Part shown: positions 7,146 through 15,319 of the stretch, piece by piece | How positions within the stretch are numbered: the stretch's first letter is position 1 | Layout: each line of letters starts with the position of its first letter | Source: an uncultured Clostridia bacterium | Lineage (GTDB): Bacteria > Bacillota > Clostridia > UBA1381 | Assembly: GCA_934476075.1 (NCBI GenBank) | Contig: CAKSNH010000026.1 | Coordinates: 1-21,637 of the forward strand | Direction of reading: 5' to 3' | DNA length: 21,637 nucleotides | Made by a program: the position numbers and the translations under genes | The notes under the pieces: generated by a model | What the model saw: only the letters and a program-made list of their open reading frames with translations | The model's database searches: none | What the model was told of the DNA's origin: nothing

Positions 7146-8612
7146 ATGAGTTTTCATTTGACATTTCCGAATTCGGTGACCAAAGACAGTATTGCAGTGG
7201 TATGGGACAGGGCAGATAATGCGGAACAGTATGAGGTATTTGTAAATGGCAGATTATATGCAAATACTAAAAAAACGCATTGTACAATAACCGATTTGAA
7301 CGTTGACAGCAATTATGAAATATATGTAACAGTAAACAACATAAAAAGCAACACGATTTGTGCAAAAACGAAAGTTGATTTTGACATTTTTAATGTGTTG
7401 GATTTCGGTGCGGTAGGTGACGGAAAAACAGTAAATACGGCAGCGATACAAAATGCAATAGACAAATGCTGCGACGGGGGGACGGTATATATTCCGGACG
7501 GTGTTTTTGTTTCGGGAGCAATTTTTCTTAAAAGCAATATGACGCTTTGTGTGGACGGAGTATTGCTCGGAAACAGAAATATAAGCGATTATCCTATTAT
7601 GCGGTATCGGTTTGAGGGAATGGAACAGGATTGCTATGCAAGTCTTGTGAATACCGGAAATGCTGAAAATCAAAATATTACTGTCTGCGGAAAAGGAACA
7701 ATAAATGCAAACGGTATGCCGTTATACAGAGCGGAGCTTGACGAAAATAAAGGTAAACGAGGCAGAGCGGTTTGTATCAGAAATACAGACGGTTTGTATA
7801 TTAAAGATATAACAATCAGAGAGTCACCGTCATGGTGCTTGCATACAATTTATTGCAACAACGTGACGTTTAACAATATAAAAATTCATACCAAATATAA
7901 TGAGCAAGGTGAAAAATTGAATATTCACAACGGTGACGGAATAGATATAGACTCAACGAAAAATGTGTACATATTTAATTCAATGATAGCAAGTCAGGAC
8001 GATTGCATTGCGATTAAATCGGGACGTGATGATGAGGGCAGAAAGGTCGGTATAGCATCGGAAAATATAAGAATTTCGGACTGCACATTTAACAGCGGAT
8101 TTGGTGTGGCGATAGGAAGTGAAATGTCGGGCGGCGTAAAAGATGTGTATGTGAGTGACTGCGATTTTAAAGACACATACAGCATAGGCAGTGTGAAAGC
8201 ACCGAGAGGACGTGGTGGTGTTATAGACAATATTGTTTATGAAAACTGCACGCTGGATAATGAAAACAATGAATACAGCGACTGCAAGTGGTTCAGAGGC
8301 GGAATTTATATAGACCAGTTTTACAGTCATGATGATTTTGATATAGACAAAAAAGAAACCGTTAATGACGGGACTGCTAAAATAAGTAATATAAAGTTTA
8401 AAAATATAAAATTAAAGACTGTTACCGGAAATGCCATATATTTGGCGGGTCTGGCGGAAAGTTTTCTTGAAAATATTACGCTTGAAAACATAAATGCTAT
8501 TGGCAAATACGGAATGAAAGCGTATAATATAGATAGATTAAAAATGGACAATGTACAAGTTCATTCAATGGAAGATAAAGATTATGATTTAAAAAATGTA
8601 AGGGAGATTTAA
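7146..8612 (+). CDS. Intracellular GH28 glycoside hydrolase with N-terminal fibronectin-like domain
   Basis: The 488-residue product starts with a fibronectin-III-like domain (about residues 1-82) and continues as a right-handed beta-helix beginning FGAVGDG, the GH28 (polygalacturonase) fold. Catalytic Asp candidates are D264 (NGDGIDI) and D285/D286 (QDDCIAIKSG). Two classic polygalacturonase motifs are changed: GHG reads GFG (318-320) and RIK reads SVK (349-351). Such loss is compatible with a rhamnogalacturonan hydrolase, exo-rhamnosidase or other non-polygalacturonase specificity, so I do not assign a substrate. There is no signal peptide, so it should act in the cytoplasm on imported oligosaccharides. 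AAGGGG at 7131-7136 supports the start. The stop is one base before uxaC, so this is the first gene of a galacturonate operon. Confidence 0.85.
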   Translation: MSFHLTFPNSVTKDSIAVVWDRADNAEQYEVFVNGRLYANTKKTHCTITDLNVDSNYEIYVTVNNIKSNTICAKTKVDFDIFNVLDFGAVGDGKTVNTAAIQNAIDKCCDGGTVYIPDGVFVSGAIFLKSNMTLCVDGVLLGNRNISDYPIMRYRFEGMEQDCYASLVNTGNAENQNITVCGKGTINANGMPLYRAELDENKGKRGRAVCIRNTDGLYIKDITIRESPSWCLHTIYCNNVTFNNIKIHTKYNEQGEKLNIHNGDGIDIDSTKNVYIFNSMIASQDDCIAIKSGRDDEGRKVGIASENIRISDCTFNSGFGVAIGSEMSGGVKDVYVSDCDFKDTYSIGSVKAPRGRGGVIDNIVYENCTLDNENNEYSDCKWFRGGIYIDQFYSHDDFDIDKKETVNDGTAKISNIKFKNIKLKTVTGNAIYLAGLAESFLENITLENINAIGKYGMKAYNIDRLKMDNVQVHSMEDKDYDLKNVREI

Positions 8613-8613
8613 A

Positions 8614-10014
8614 ATGAAACAATTTATGGACAAAGATTTTATGCTGAATAATGAAACTGCGGTTAAGCTATATCATGAATATGCGGAGGATATGCCGATT
8701 TTCGATTATCACTGCCATTTAAGTCCTGAGATGATGTATGAGGATAAGCCTTTTGAAAATATAACTCAAATATTTTTGGGCGGCGACCATTACAAATGGA
8801 GATATATGCGTTCAAACGGTATTGACGAAAGCTATATGACAGGCGATAAGAGTGCATATGACAAATTCAAGGCATTTTGTGAATGTCTGCAATATGCGGT
8901 TGGCAATCCGTTATATCATTGGACACATTTGGAGTTGAAAAAATATTTTGGGGTTGACGAAGTTGTTACATCAAAGACCTGTGATACAATATGGGAAAAA
9001 TGTAATCAGGTTATCAGGGACACAAAAATGAGCCCGTCAAAATTGATTAATCAATCAAATGTTGCAGCTATATGTACTACCGATGACCCGATTGATTCAT
9101 TGGAATGGCATAAAAAAATAGCGGAAAAGGGACATATAAATGCGAAGGTATTGCCTGCGTTCAGACCGGATTTTGCTCTTAATATTGAAAAAGATACATA
9201 TTTACCGTATATAGCGAAACTTGAAAATGTATGCGAAACCAAAATAGGGACATATAAAGATTTGATAAATGCGTTAAATTCAAGAATTGATTATTTCCAT
9301 GCTATGGGCTGCCGAATCAGTGACCACGCATTGGACGGTGTGCCGTATGTTGCGGAATATGATATTGAAGATATTTTCAAAAAAGCATTAAGCGGTAAAA
9401 AATTGACCAAGACGGAAATTGATGCATACAAATGTGCAACATTGGTGGAACTTGGCAGAAAGTATAAATCATTAAAATGGACAATGCAGTTGCACATCGG
9501 TGCTTTGAGAAACAATAATTCGAGAATGTTTGAAAAATTGGGTGCAGATACAGGATTTGACTCTATTGCTGATTATGCTATCGCCGAAAATTTGTCAAAA
9601 TTGATGAATGAAATGGAAAAGAATGATAATTTGCCGAAAACCATTCTTTATACATTAAATCCAAAGGATAATTATGTACTTGCCACAATGCTTGGTAATT
9701 TCCAGTCAGCGGATATGGTGGGGAAAATACAGTTTGGTTCGGCATGGTGGTTCAATGACCAGCGTGACGGTATGACGGAACAAATGAAAGCTCTTGCAAA
9801 TTTGGGAGCATTGAGCAAATTCGTCGGTATGCTTACCGATTCAAGAAGTTTCTTGTCATACACAAGACATGAATATTTCCGAAGAATATTGTGCAATATG
9901 CTTGGCGAATGGGTGGAAAAAGGCGAATTTCCGCAGGATTATGATATTTTGGGCGAGATTGTGCAGAATATCAGCTTTAACAATGCAAAAAAATATTTTG
10001 AAATTGAGTTATAA
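8614..10014 (+). CDS. uxaC: Uronate isomerase
   Basis: This cytoplasmic enzyme (EC 5.3.1.12) converts D-galacturonate to D-tagaturonate and D-glucuronate to D-fructuronate. The 466-residue length fits the family (about 470 in E. coli). The N-terminal FDYHCHLSP motif carries H33 and H35, the metal-binding HxH of the amidohydrolase superfamily, and the C-terminal LTDSRSFLSYTRHEYFRRIL is the family's highly conserved end region. AAGGGA lies 8 bases upstream and only one base separates it from GH28, so the two are co-translated. It feeds the next gene, uxaB; with no uxuA/uxuB nearby, galacturonate is the likely substrate here. Confidence 0.95.
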   Translation: MKQFMDKDFMLNNETAVKLYHEYAEDMPIFDYHCHLSPEMMYEDKPFENITQIFLGGDHYKWRYMRSNGIDESYMTGDKSAYDKFKAFCECLQYAVGNPLYHWTHLELKKYFGVDEVVTSKTCDTIWEKCNQVIRDTKMSPSKLINQSNVAAICTTDDPIDSLEWHKKIAEKGHINAKVLPAFRPDFALNIEKDTYLPYIAKLENVCETKIGTYKDLINALNSRIDYFHAMGCRISDHALDGVPYVAEYDIEDIFKKALSGKKLTKTEIDAYKCATLVELGRKYKSLKWTMQLHIGALRNNNSRMFEKLGADTGFDSIADYAIAENLSKLMNEMEKNDNLPKTILYTLNPKDNYVLATMLGNFQSADMVGKIQFGSAWWFNDQRDGMTEQMKALANLGALSKFVGMLTDSRSFLSYTRHEYFRRILCNMLGEWVEKGEFPQDYDILGEIVQNISFNNAKKYFEIEL

Positions 10015-10029
10015 GAGGAGCAGCAAATA

Positions 10030-11391
10030 ATGGAACAATTAAAACGAACATCTCAAAAAAAGCATACAGAACGTATTTTACAGTTTGGCGAGGGTAACTT
10101 TTTGCGTGGATTTGTGGATTGGATGGTCGACAGACTTAACAAAGAGGCGGACGGAGATTACGGAGTTGTGCTTGTGCAGCCGCTTCCGACAGGTATGGTA
10201 AGAAAAATAGATGAACAGGACGGTTTATATACGCTGTACCTTCGTGGATTGTTAAACGGAGAAAAAACAGAGGAAACAAGAATTGTGGATTGTGTTACAC
10301 GCGGAATTAATCCTTATGAAAATACAGACGAATTCTTTGAATGTGCTAAAAATCCCGATTTGAGATTTATTGTATCGAATACAACCGAGGCAGGTATTGA
10401 GTACCGAAAGGGCGAGGAGGTTTTTGCGGAAACTACTTTTCCGGGCAGACTTACAATGTTTTTAAAAGCAAGATTTGACAACGGTCTGAACGGATTTGTA
10501 TTGTTGCCTTGCGAGCTTATTGACAAGAACGGCGACAATTTAAAAAAATGCGTTCTTCAATATGCCAAGGACTGGGGATACGGTGACGCATTTATAAAAT
10601 GGGTGAATGAAGAAAATCATTTCACAAATACGCTTGTGGACAGAATTGTGACGGGTTATCCGAGAGATACTGCAAAGGAAATGGAAGAAAAATTTGGTTA
10701 TCATGATAATGTGATTGATACAGCTGAGATATTCCATCTTTGGGTTATCGAAGGGGACACAAAATATGCTGATGAAATTCCGTTCCACAAGCTTGGCTTA
10801 AATGTCTTGTGGACAGATGATGTAACTCCGTATAAAAAACGTAAGGTCAGAATATTGAACGGTGCACACACAATGACAGTGCTTGCGGCAAGATTGGCAG
10901 GACTTGAAACCGTGCGTGAGGCCATGGACGATGAAACGGTATTTGCATTTGCCAAAAAAGGTATTTTTGACGAGATTATTCCTACTCTTGATTTACCGAA
11001 AGATGAGCTTGTGCAATTTGCAAATGATGTTATCGAAAGATTTAAAAATCCGTTTATCAAGCACTATTTGCTAAGCATTGCACTAAACTCGGTATCTAAG
11101 TTTAAAGTAAGGGTTTTGCCGAGCTTGCTTGAATATAAAAAAATATTCGGGAAAGAACCGAGATGTCTTGTGTTCTCGCTTGCAGCACTTATTATGTTCT
11201 ATCGTACGGACGAGTCTAACGATGATGCTGAAATTATGGAATTTATGAAAAAAGCATCTCCGGCTGAAATATTGAAACGTACCGATTATTGGGGAGAAGA
11301 TTTGTCGGAATTGTTGCCGTCGGTTGAAAAATATATCGGCATGATTGAAAAAGACGGTATCAAAAATGTTATGAAAACTATTTCTGAATAA
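10030..11391 (+). CDS. uxaB: Tagaturonate reductase (altronate oxidoreductase)
   Basis: The 453-residue cytoplasmic enzyme (EC 1.1.1.58) reduces D-tagaturonate to D-altronate with NADH. It belongs to the mannitol dehydrogenase superfamily: an N-terminal nucleotide-binding domain beginning ILQFGEGNFLRGFVDWM, and a C-terminal domain with KVRILNGAHTMTVLAARLAG, which carries the Lys and the N-G-x-H typical of this superfamily's active site. GAGGAG at 10015-10020 sits 9 bases before the ATG, and the gap from uxaC is 15 bases. Fructuronate reductase (UxuB) is the closest alternative, but the neighbouring uxaA settles the assignment. Confidence 0.92.
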   Translation: MEQLKRTSQKKHTERILQFGEGNFLRGFVDWMVDRLNKEADGDYGVVLVQPLPTGMVRKIDEQDGLYTLYLRGLLNGEKTEETRIVDCVTRGINPYENTDEFFECAKNPDLRFIVSNTTEAGIEYRKGEEVFAETTFPGRLTMFLKARFDNGLNGFVLLPCELIDKNGDNLKKCVLQYAKDWGYGDAFIKWVNEENHFTNTLVDRIVTGYPRDTAKEMEEKFGYHDNVIDTAEIFHLWVIEGDTKYADEIPFHKLGLNVLWTDDVTPYKKRKVRILNGAHTMTVLAARLAGLETVREAMDDETVFAFAKKGIFDEIIPTLDLPKDELVQFANDVIERFKNPFIKHYLLSIALNSVSKFKVRVLPSLLEYKKIFGKEPRCLVFSLAALIMFYRTDESNDDAEIMEFMKKASPAEILKRTDYWGEDLSELLPSVEKYIGMIEKDGIKNVMKTISE

Positions 11392-11402
11392 TAGGTGAAA
11401 TT

Positions 11403-12815
11403 ATGAAACAGTTAAAAATAAATGAAAAAGATAATGTTGCGGTTATGCTTGACGGCGAATTACGGGGACATAAAATTGCTCTTTGTGATATTGATGAGGG
11501 ACACAAAATTATAAAATACGGGTATCCGATAGGTCACGCAACGGAGAATATAAAAAAGGGTTCTCATGTGCATACGCATAATATGAAAACAGACCTAAAC
11601 AATGTATTGGAATATGAATACAAGCCGAACAGAAATGCATTAAATTCCGAGCCGAAACGCACGTTTATGGGATATGTGCGTGATAACGGCAGTGTGGGTA
11701 TCCGCAACGAAATATGGATTGTAAACACGGTAGGTTGCGTGAATAAAACATCGGAAATATTGGCAAGAGAGGCTAATATAAAATTCGGCGGTGAATGTGA
11801 CGGAATATTTAATTTTGTTCACCCGTTCGGCTGTTCGCAATTAGGCGATGACCAGGCGACTACACAGGCTGTATTGAAAGGTATGGTTAATCACCCTAAT
11901 GCGGCGGGGGTATTAGTATTGGGATTGGGTTGTGAAAACAACAATATTCCTTTGTTTAAAACGGTGTTGGGGGATATTGACGAAAACCGAGTTAAATTTT
12001 TGATAACACAGGAATGTGACGATGAAATAGAAGAAGGCTTGAAATTAATCGGAGAATTAGTGGAGTATTCAACGAAATTTAAGCGTCGGGAATGTGATTT
12101 ATCAAAACTTGTAGTAGGATTGAAATGCGGCGGCAGTGACGGCTTTTCGGGACTTACCGCAAATCCACTTATAGGCAAGGTTTCCGATAAATTAATTGCC
12201 GGCGGTGCAAGTACAATTTTGACAGAAGTTCCGGAAATGTTTGGTGCGGAAACTATATTGATGGAAAGATGTATTGATAAAGATACATTTGACAAGACAG
12301 TGCATCTGATAAACGATTTTAAAGAATATTTCAAGCGTCACGGGCAAGTGGTGTATGAAAATCCGTCGCCGGGAAATAAAAAAGGCGGAATAACCACGCT
12401 TGAAGATAAATCGCTGGGTTGCGTGCAAAAATCGGGCAGTGCCGATGTGGTTGATGTACTTCCTATCGGAGGTCATGTTGTGAAAAACGGTTTGAATTTG
12501 TTGACAGGTCCGGGAAATGATATTGTTGCGGTGACAAATCTTACCGCATCGGGCTGCAATATGATACTGTTTTCGACAGGTCGGGGAACACCTGTCGGAG
12601 CACCTGTTCCAACGATAAAAGTTGCCACAAACAATGATTTGGCAGTGAAAAAACCGCATTGGATAGATTTCGATTCAAGTGAAATATTAGATGGAAAAGA
12701 TTTATCTGATGAATTTTTGGACTATATAATCAAGGTGGCAAGCGGCGAAAAGACAAACAATGAAAAAAGCGGTTACAGGGAAATATCCATATTCAAAGAT
12801 GGAGTAACATTATAA
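11403..12815 (+). CDS. uxaA: Altronate dehydratase
   Basis: This 470-residue enzyme (EC 4.2.1.7) dehydrates D-altronate to 2-keto-3-deoxy-D-gluconate, the last step of this branch. It has the full two-part plan: a small SAF-type N-terminal domain (about residues 1-95, with HVHTHNM) and the large UxaA domain beginning GYVRDNGSVGIRNEIWI and including HPFGCSQLGDD and LKCGGSDGFSG. The conserved Cys and His residues suit an iron-dependent dehydratase. The ribosome site is weak (AGGTGA) and the gap from uxaB is 11 bases, so it probably relies on operon translation. It is the last gene of the operon; no clear terminator follows before the next promoter. KDG kinase and KDPG aldolase must be encoded elsewhere. 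Confidence 0.94.
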   Translation: MKQLKINEKDNVAVMLDGELRGHKIALCDIDEGHKIIKYGYPIGHATENIKKGSHVHTHNMKTDLNNVLEYEYKPNRNALNSEPKRTFMGYVRDNGSVGIRNEIWIVNTVGCVNKTSEILAREANIKFGGECDGIFNFVHPFGCSQLGDDQATTQAVLKGMVNHPNAAGVLVLGLGCENNNIPLFKTVLGDIDENRVKFLITQECDDEIEEGLKLIGELVEYSTKFKRRECDLSKLVVGLKCGGSDGFSGLTANPLIGKVSDKLIAGGASTILTEVPEMFGAETILMERCIDKDTFDKTVHLINDFKEYFKRHGQVVYENPSPGNKKGGITTLEDKSLGCVQKSGSADVVDVLPIGGHVVKNGLNLLTGPGNDIVAVTNLTASGCNMILFSTGRGTPVGAPVPTIKVATNNDLAVKKPHWIDFDSSEILDGKDLSDEFLDYIIKVASGEKTNNEKSGYREISIFKDGVTL

Positions 12816-12853
12816 ATAATTGGTTAAATTTTATAAAAATTCATTCATAAGGA

Positions 12854-12882
12854 TTGACAATATAATTATGCCATGTTAGAAT
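12854..12882 (+). promoter_or_regulatory. Promoter of the stalk-domain protein gene
   Basis: A perfect -35 TTGACA (12854-12859) and -10 TAGAAT (12877-12882, 5 of 6) are separated by 17 bases, 47 bases before the start codon. Transcription would begin near 12889. Confidence 0.75.
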
Positions 12883-12929
12883 TATATTAACAAAGGGAAA
12901 TAGAGGTTGAGAATAAGGAGGCTGTAATT

Positions 12930-13754
12930 ATGAACAGAAAAGTAACAAGCAAACTTATATCAATAATATCTTCTGTGGCGGCGGTTATTATGTTGTCAAG
13001 CACGGTATCTGCAAGCGGTATTTTATCAAGTTCGGCGGCGAATGGTTATAATATCAATATTTTAAAGAACAGAGAGAAAATAGAACTTGCCAATAAGCCT
13101 TTTATTGAAAATGGCGAGGTTTATGTGCCTCTTCGTGAGCTGATGAACGTTTTGGATAATAATATTATCGTCGAATGGCAAAATGGAATAATATTGGTGT
13201 ATACACAAGAGTCATCGTATCTTCTGACAATCGATAAGTCGGAAATAAGCATTAATCCGACAGGTAAACAGGCGGCAACTTATGCGGAAAAGGCGGACAA
13301 TAATGTTTTGCTGAAAAATGATACAACATATATCCCATACAGTGCTTTGGGGATTATGTTTAAAAATCCCAACAATCCGAATGCGGTAAATTATGCTGTG
13401 TATGATGATGTTAAACAATATAACGAAACAAAAGTGTGGGCAGACGCACTGATTACGCGTGACGGTGAGCCAAGGTATAATATTATGACCGATGATATGC
13501 AAAAGCAGTTTATTCAATCGCAAAAGGAATATGTCGGCGGTGAGGATTGGAATTATATAATCGGATATTCAAGTCCATGGACAGTATCATATAATATTGT
13601 TTCGCTGAATGACATGGCTGAGATTACATATTATCAGACTGACAGCACTCAGGAGCAATATATTGTATCGGAAAGACTGACTTTTGAAAAGGCAGACGGA
13701 AAAATTCTTGTAAGCGGAAACAGTGAGTGTGAACCGATGTTAAGGTCTGAATAA
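12930..13754 (+). CDS. Secreted stalk-domain (copper amine oxidase N-terminal-like) protein
   Basis: The 274-residue product has a signal peptide (MNRK start, hydrophobic 9-25, cut near VSA-SG). Next comes a stalk domain of the copper amine oxidase N-terminal type (about residues 40-150), recognised by the GEVYVPLRELMNVL and DTTYIPYSALG repeats. These are surface modules, not oxidases. The C-terminal part (about 165-274), with SPWTVSYNIVSLNDMAEITYY and ERLTFEKADGKILV, resembles NTF2-like domains found on clostridial surface proteins. No catalytic residues stand out. AAGGAGG at 12915-12921 and its own promoter give an independent transcript, ended by the hairpin at 13763. Its role is unknown; the place beside pectin genes may be chance. 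Confidence 0.75.
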   Translation: MNRKVTSKLISIISSVAAVIMLSSTVSASGILSSSAANGYNINILKNREKIELANKPFIENGEVYVPLRELMNVLDNNIIVEWQNGIILVYTQESSYLLTIDKSEISINPTGKQAATYAEKADNNVLLKNDTTYIPYSALGIMFKNPNNPNAVNYAVYDDVKQYNETKVWADALITRDGEPRYNIMTDDMQKQFIQSQKEYVGGEDWNYIIGYSSPWTVSYNIVSLNDMAEITYYQTDSTQEQYIVSERLTFEKADGKILVSGNSECEPMLRSE

Positions 13755-13762
13755 AATTTGAC

Positions 13763-13807
13763 ATAAGCATAGCTGATATAAATTTTCGATATATCAGCTA
13801 TGCTTAT
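13763..13807. terminator. Perfect 18-bp hairpin after the stalk-protein gene
   Basis: ATAAGCATAGCTGATATA at 13763-13780 is perfectly complementary to 13790-13807 around a 9-base loop. It lies 8 bases after the stop codon. No T run follows, so it may act as an RNA 3' stabiliser or a weak terminator. Confidence 0.6.
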
Positions 13808-13862
13808 ATATACTGTATATTATAATTTTATCTGGAAAAATAGGGGAGGGAGTTATAGAATG

Positions 13863-13958
13863 AAAAAGCTTCTGATAGGAGTTCCGCCTGCGGGCATAGG
13901 AATAAGGTAGCATTTTTGATTTTTCATCATTACGTTTTACGCAATTTTCTATAAATTA
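13863..13958. repeat. Structured ~97-bp repeat, dispersed copy 4
   Basis: This single copy matches the three tandem copies at 4516-4806 in order and length. The outer stem is ATAGGAA / TTTCTAT, so a G-C pair of copy 1 is replaced by A-T, a paired change. The inner hairpin ATTACGT / ACGCAAT has one mismatch. Confidence 0.8.
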
Positions 13959-13990
13959 AATAGAAAAATAATATTTTTTAGAAAAAAGTG

Positions 13991-14019
13991 TTGACAAATT
14001 GTATTCTGTATGGTATACT
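13991..14019 (+). promoter_or_regulatory. Promoter of the tRNA-Ser gene
   Basis: TTGACA (13991-13996) and TATACT (14014-14019) are separated by 17 bases, a near-consensus strong promoter. Transcription would start near 14026, about 30 bases before the tRNA. Confidence 0.85.
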
Positions 14020-14054
14020 TATATTCGTTGTTAGGGCATGGCAAAATTAAATAT

Positions 14055-14142
14055 GGAGAGATGTCTGAGTGGTTGAAAGAGCCGGTCTTGAAAACCGGTG
14101 ACGTGCGAGCGTCCGTGGGTTCGAATCCCACTCTCTCCTCCA
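14055..14142 (+). tRNA. tRNA-Ser (UGA)
   Basis: The acceptor stem GGAGAGA pairs with TCTCTCC. The anticodon stem CCGGT/ACCGG holds the loop CTTGAAA, giving anticodon UGA (reads UCA and related serine codons). The long variable arm (GACG / CGTC) and the T arm GTGGG-TTCGAAT-CCCAC are typical of class II serine tRNAs. The end reads T then CCA, so CCA appears encoded and position 73 is U rather than the usual G of serine tRNAs. Confidence 0.96.
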
Positions 14143-14146
14143 CGGT

Positions 14147-14179
14147 AGAACTTAGATTTTTAATTTAAGTTCTTTTTTT
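14147..14179 (+). terminator. Terminator of the tRNA-Ser gene
   Basis: AGAACTTA at 14147-14154 pairs with TAAGTTCT at 14166-14173 and is followed directly by a run of seven T. It starts 5 bases after the tRNA end. Confidence 0.85.
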
Positions 14180-14186
14180 GTGCATT

Positions 14187-14242
14187 AAAAAGGTATCATT
14201 TTTAATTTTCGTTATATTGCGTTTTACACAATTTTCTATAAA
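14187..14242. repeat. Truncated and decayed copy 5 of the ~97-bp repeat
   Basis: Only the right half is present: AAGGTATCATTTTTAATTTT followed by TTGCGTTTTACACAA and TTTTCTATAAA, matching the same order in copies 1-4. One inner-stem pair is lost. It lies between two convergent terminators. Confidence 0.65.
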
Positions 14243-14244
14243 GC

Positions 14245-14280
14245 AAAAAACCGTTGTACATCATAATGATGCACAACGGT
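14245..14280 (-). terminator. Terminator of the branched-chain aminotransferase gene
   Basis: Read on the minus strand, ACCGTTGT and ACAACGGT (14250-14257 and 14273-14280) form a stem continued by CATCA/TGATG, and six T follow (the A run at 14245-14250). It faces the tRNA terminator. Confidence 0.85.
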
Positions 14281-14293
14281 ATACTTTTTGTAA

Positions 14294-15319
14294 TTATTTA
14301 ATAACTCTAATCCAACCCTTAGGAGCTTCAATTTTGCCTCTTTGGATACCAATTAAAGTATCATATAGTTGTTTGGTTACTTTGCCCATAGGATTTGTAT
14401 TTTCCAAGAATGAGATTTCTTCGCCGTGGTTTACAATCTTACCAACAGGAGAAATTACAGCAGCTGTACCGCAAAGACCACATTCAGCAAAATCTTTAAC
14501 TTCATCAAAATAAACTTCTCTTTCTTCAACTTCCAAATGCAAATAATCTCTTGCAACAGTAATCAAAGAACGTCTTGTGATAGAAGGCAAAATACTGTCA
14601 GACTTAGGAGTAACAACTTTACCGTCCTTAGTAACAAAAATAAAGTTAGCACCGCCTGTTTCTTCAACCTTTGTTCTTGTAGCGGCATCAAGATACATAT
14701 TTTCGTCAAAACCGTTTTCATGAGCAGTAACAATAGGGTAAAGGCTCATTGCATAGTTTAGTCCGGCTTTGATGTGACCTGTACCATGAGGAGCAGCTCT
14801 GTCAAAGTCACTTACGCAGATTGTCAGCGGACGAACTCCGCCTTTGAAGTATGGACCAACAGGTGTTGCAAAAATACGGAATTGATATTCTTCGGCAGGT
14901 TTTACACCGATAACAGGACTGCTTCCGAACATATATGGTCTTAGATATAAGCTTGCACCCGAACCGTATGGAGGAACAAAGTCCGCATTTGCCAAAACTA
15001 CTTGTTCAACAGCTTCAACCCATTTATCCTCAGGGAAAGGAGGCATCTCCAATCTCTTACAAGTGTCAGCCATTCTCTTTGCGTTTTGGTCAGGTCGAAA
15101 TACAACAATATGACCATCTTCGGTTGTATAAGCCTTTAAACCTTCAAAACAAGTTTGAGCATATTGTAATACTCCGGCACATTCGCTTAGTACGATGTTT
15201 GCATCGTCTGTCAAACAGCCGTCATCCCATGCACCATTTTTATAATTAGCAACAAATCTTTTATCAGTCTTAATATATCCAAATCCCAGATTAGACCAAT
15301 CAAGTTTATTATTTTCCAT
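14294..15319 (-). CDS. ilvE: Branched-chain amino acid aminotransferase
   Basis: The 341-residue enzyme (EC 2.6.1.42) interconverts leucine, isoleucine and valine with their 2-oxo acids, using PLP and 2-oxoglutarate/glutamate. It is a fold-type IV aminotransferase of the longer, eukaryote-like BCAT type: LGFGYIKTDKRF near the start, the PLP-binding Lys184 in GHIKAGLNYAMSL, and EETGGANFIF. The ATG at 15319 is chosen because AAAAGGGAG lies just upstream; an in-frame ATG 14 codons earlier would put that ribosome site inside the gene. It stands alone, convergent with the tRNA gene, with a promoter about 260 bases upstream and a long leader. Confidence 0.92.
   Translation of the reverse strand: MENNKLDWSNLGFGYIKTDKRFVANYKNGAWDDGCLTDDANIVLSECAGVLQYAQTCFEGLKAYTTEDGHIVVFRPDQNAKRMADTCKRLEMPPFPEDKWVEAVEQVVLANADFVPPYGSGASLYLRPYMFGSSPVIGVKPAEEYQFRIFATPVGPYFKGGVRPLTICVSDFDRAAPHGTGHIKAGLNYAMSLYPIVTAHENGFDENMYLDAATRTKVEETGGANFIFVTKDGKVVTPKSDSILPSITRRSLITVARDYLHLEVEEREVYFDEVKDFAECGLCGTAAVISPVGKIVNHGEEISFLENTNPMGKVTKQLYDTLIGIQRGKIEAPKGWIRVIK

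Noticed and set aside
12192..12659. 155-residue minus-strand frame inside uxaA
   Set aside because: It is a shadow of the clearly coding uxaA frame, without ribosome site or recognisable domains.
13949..14143. Minus-strand frame containing VGFEPTDARTSPVFKTGSFN
   Set aside because: It is the antisense of the serine tRNA, a well-known false translation.
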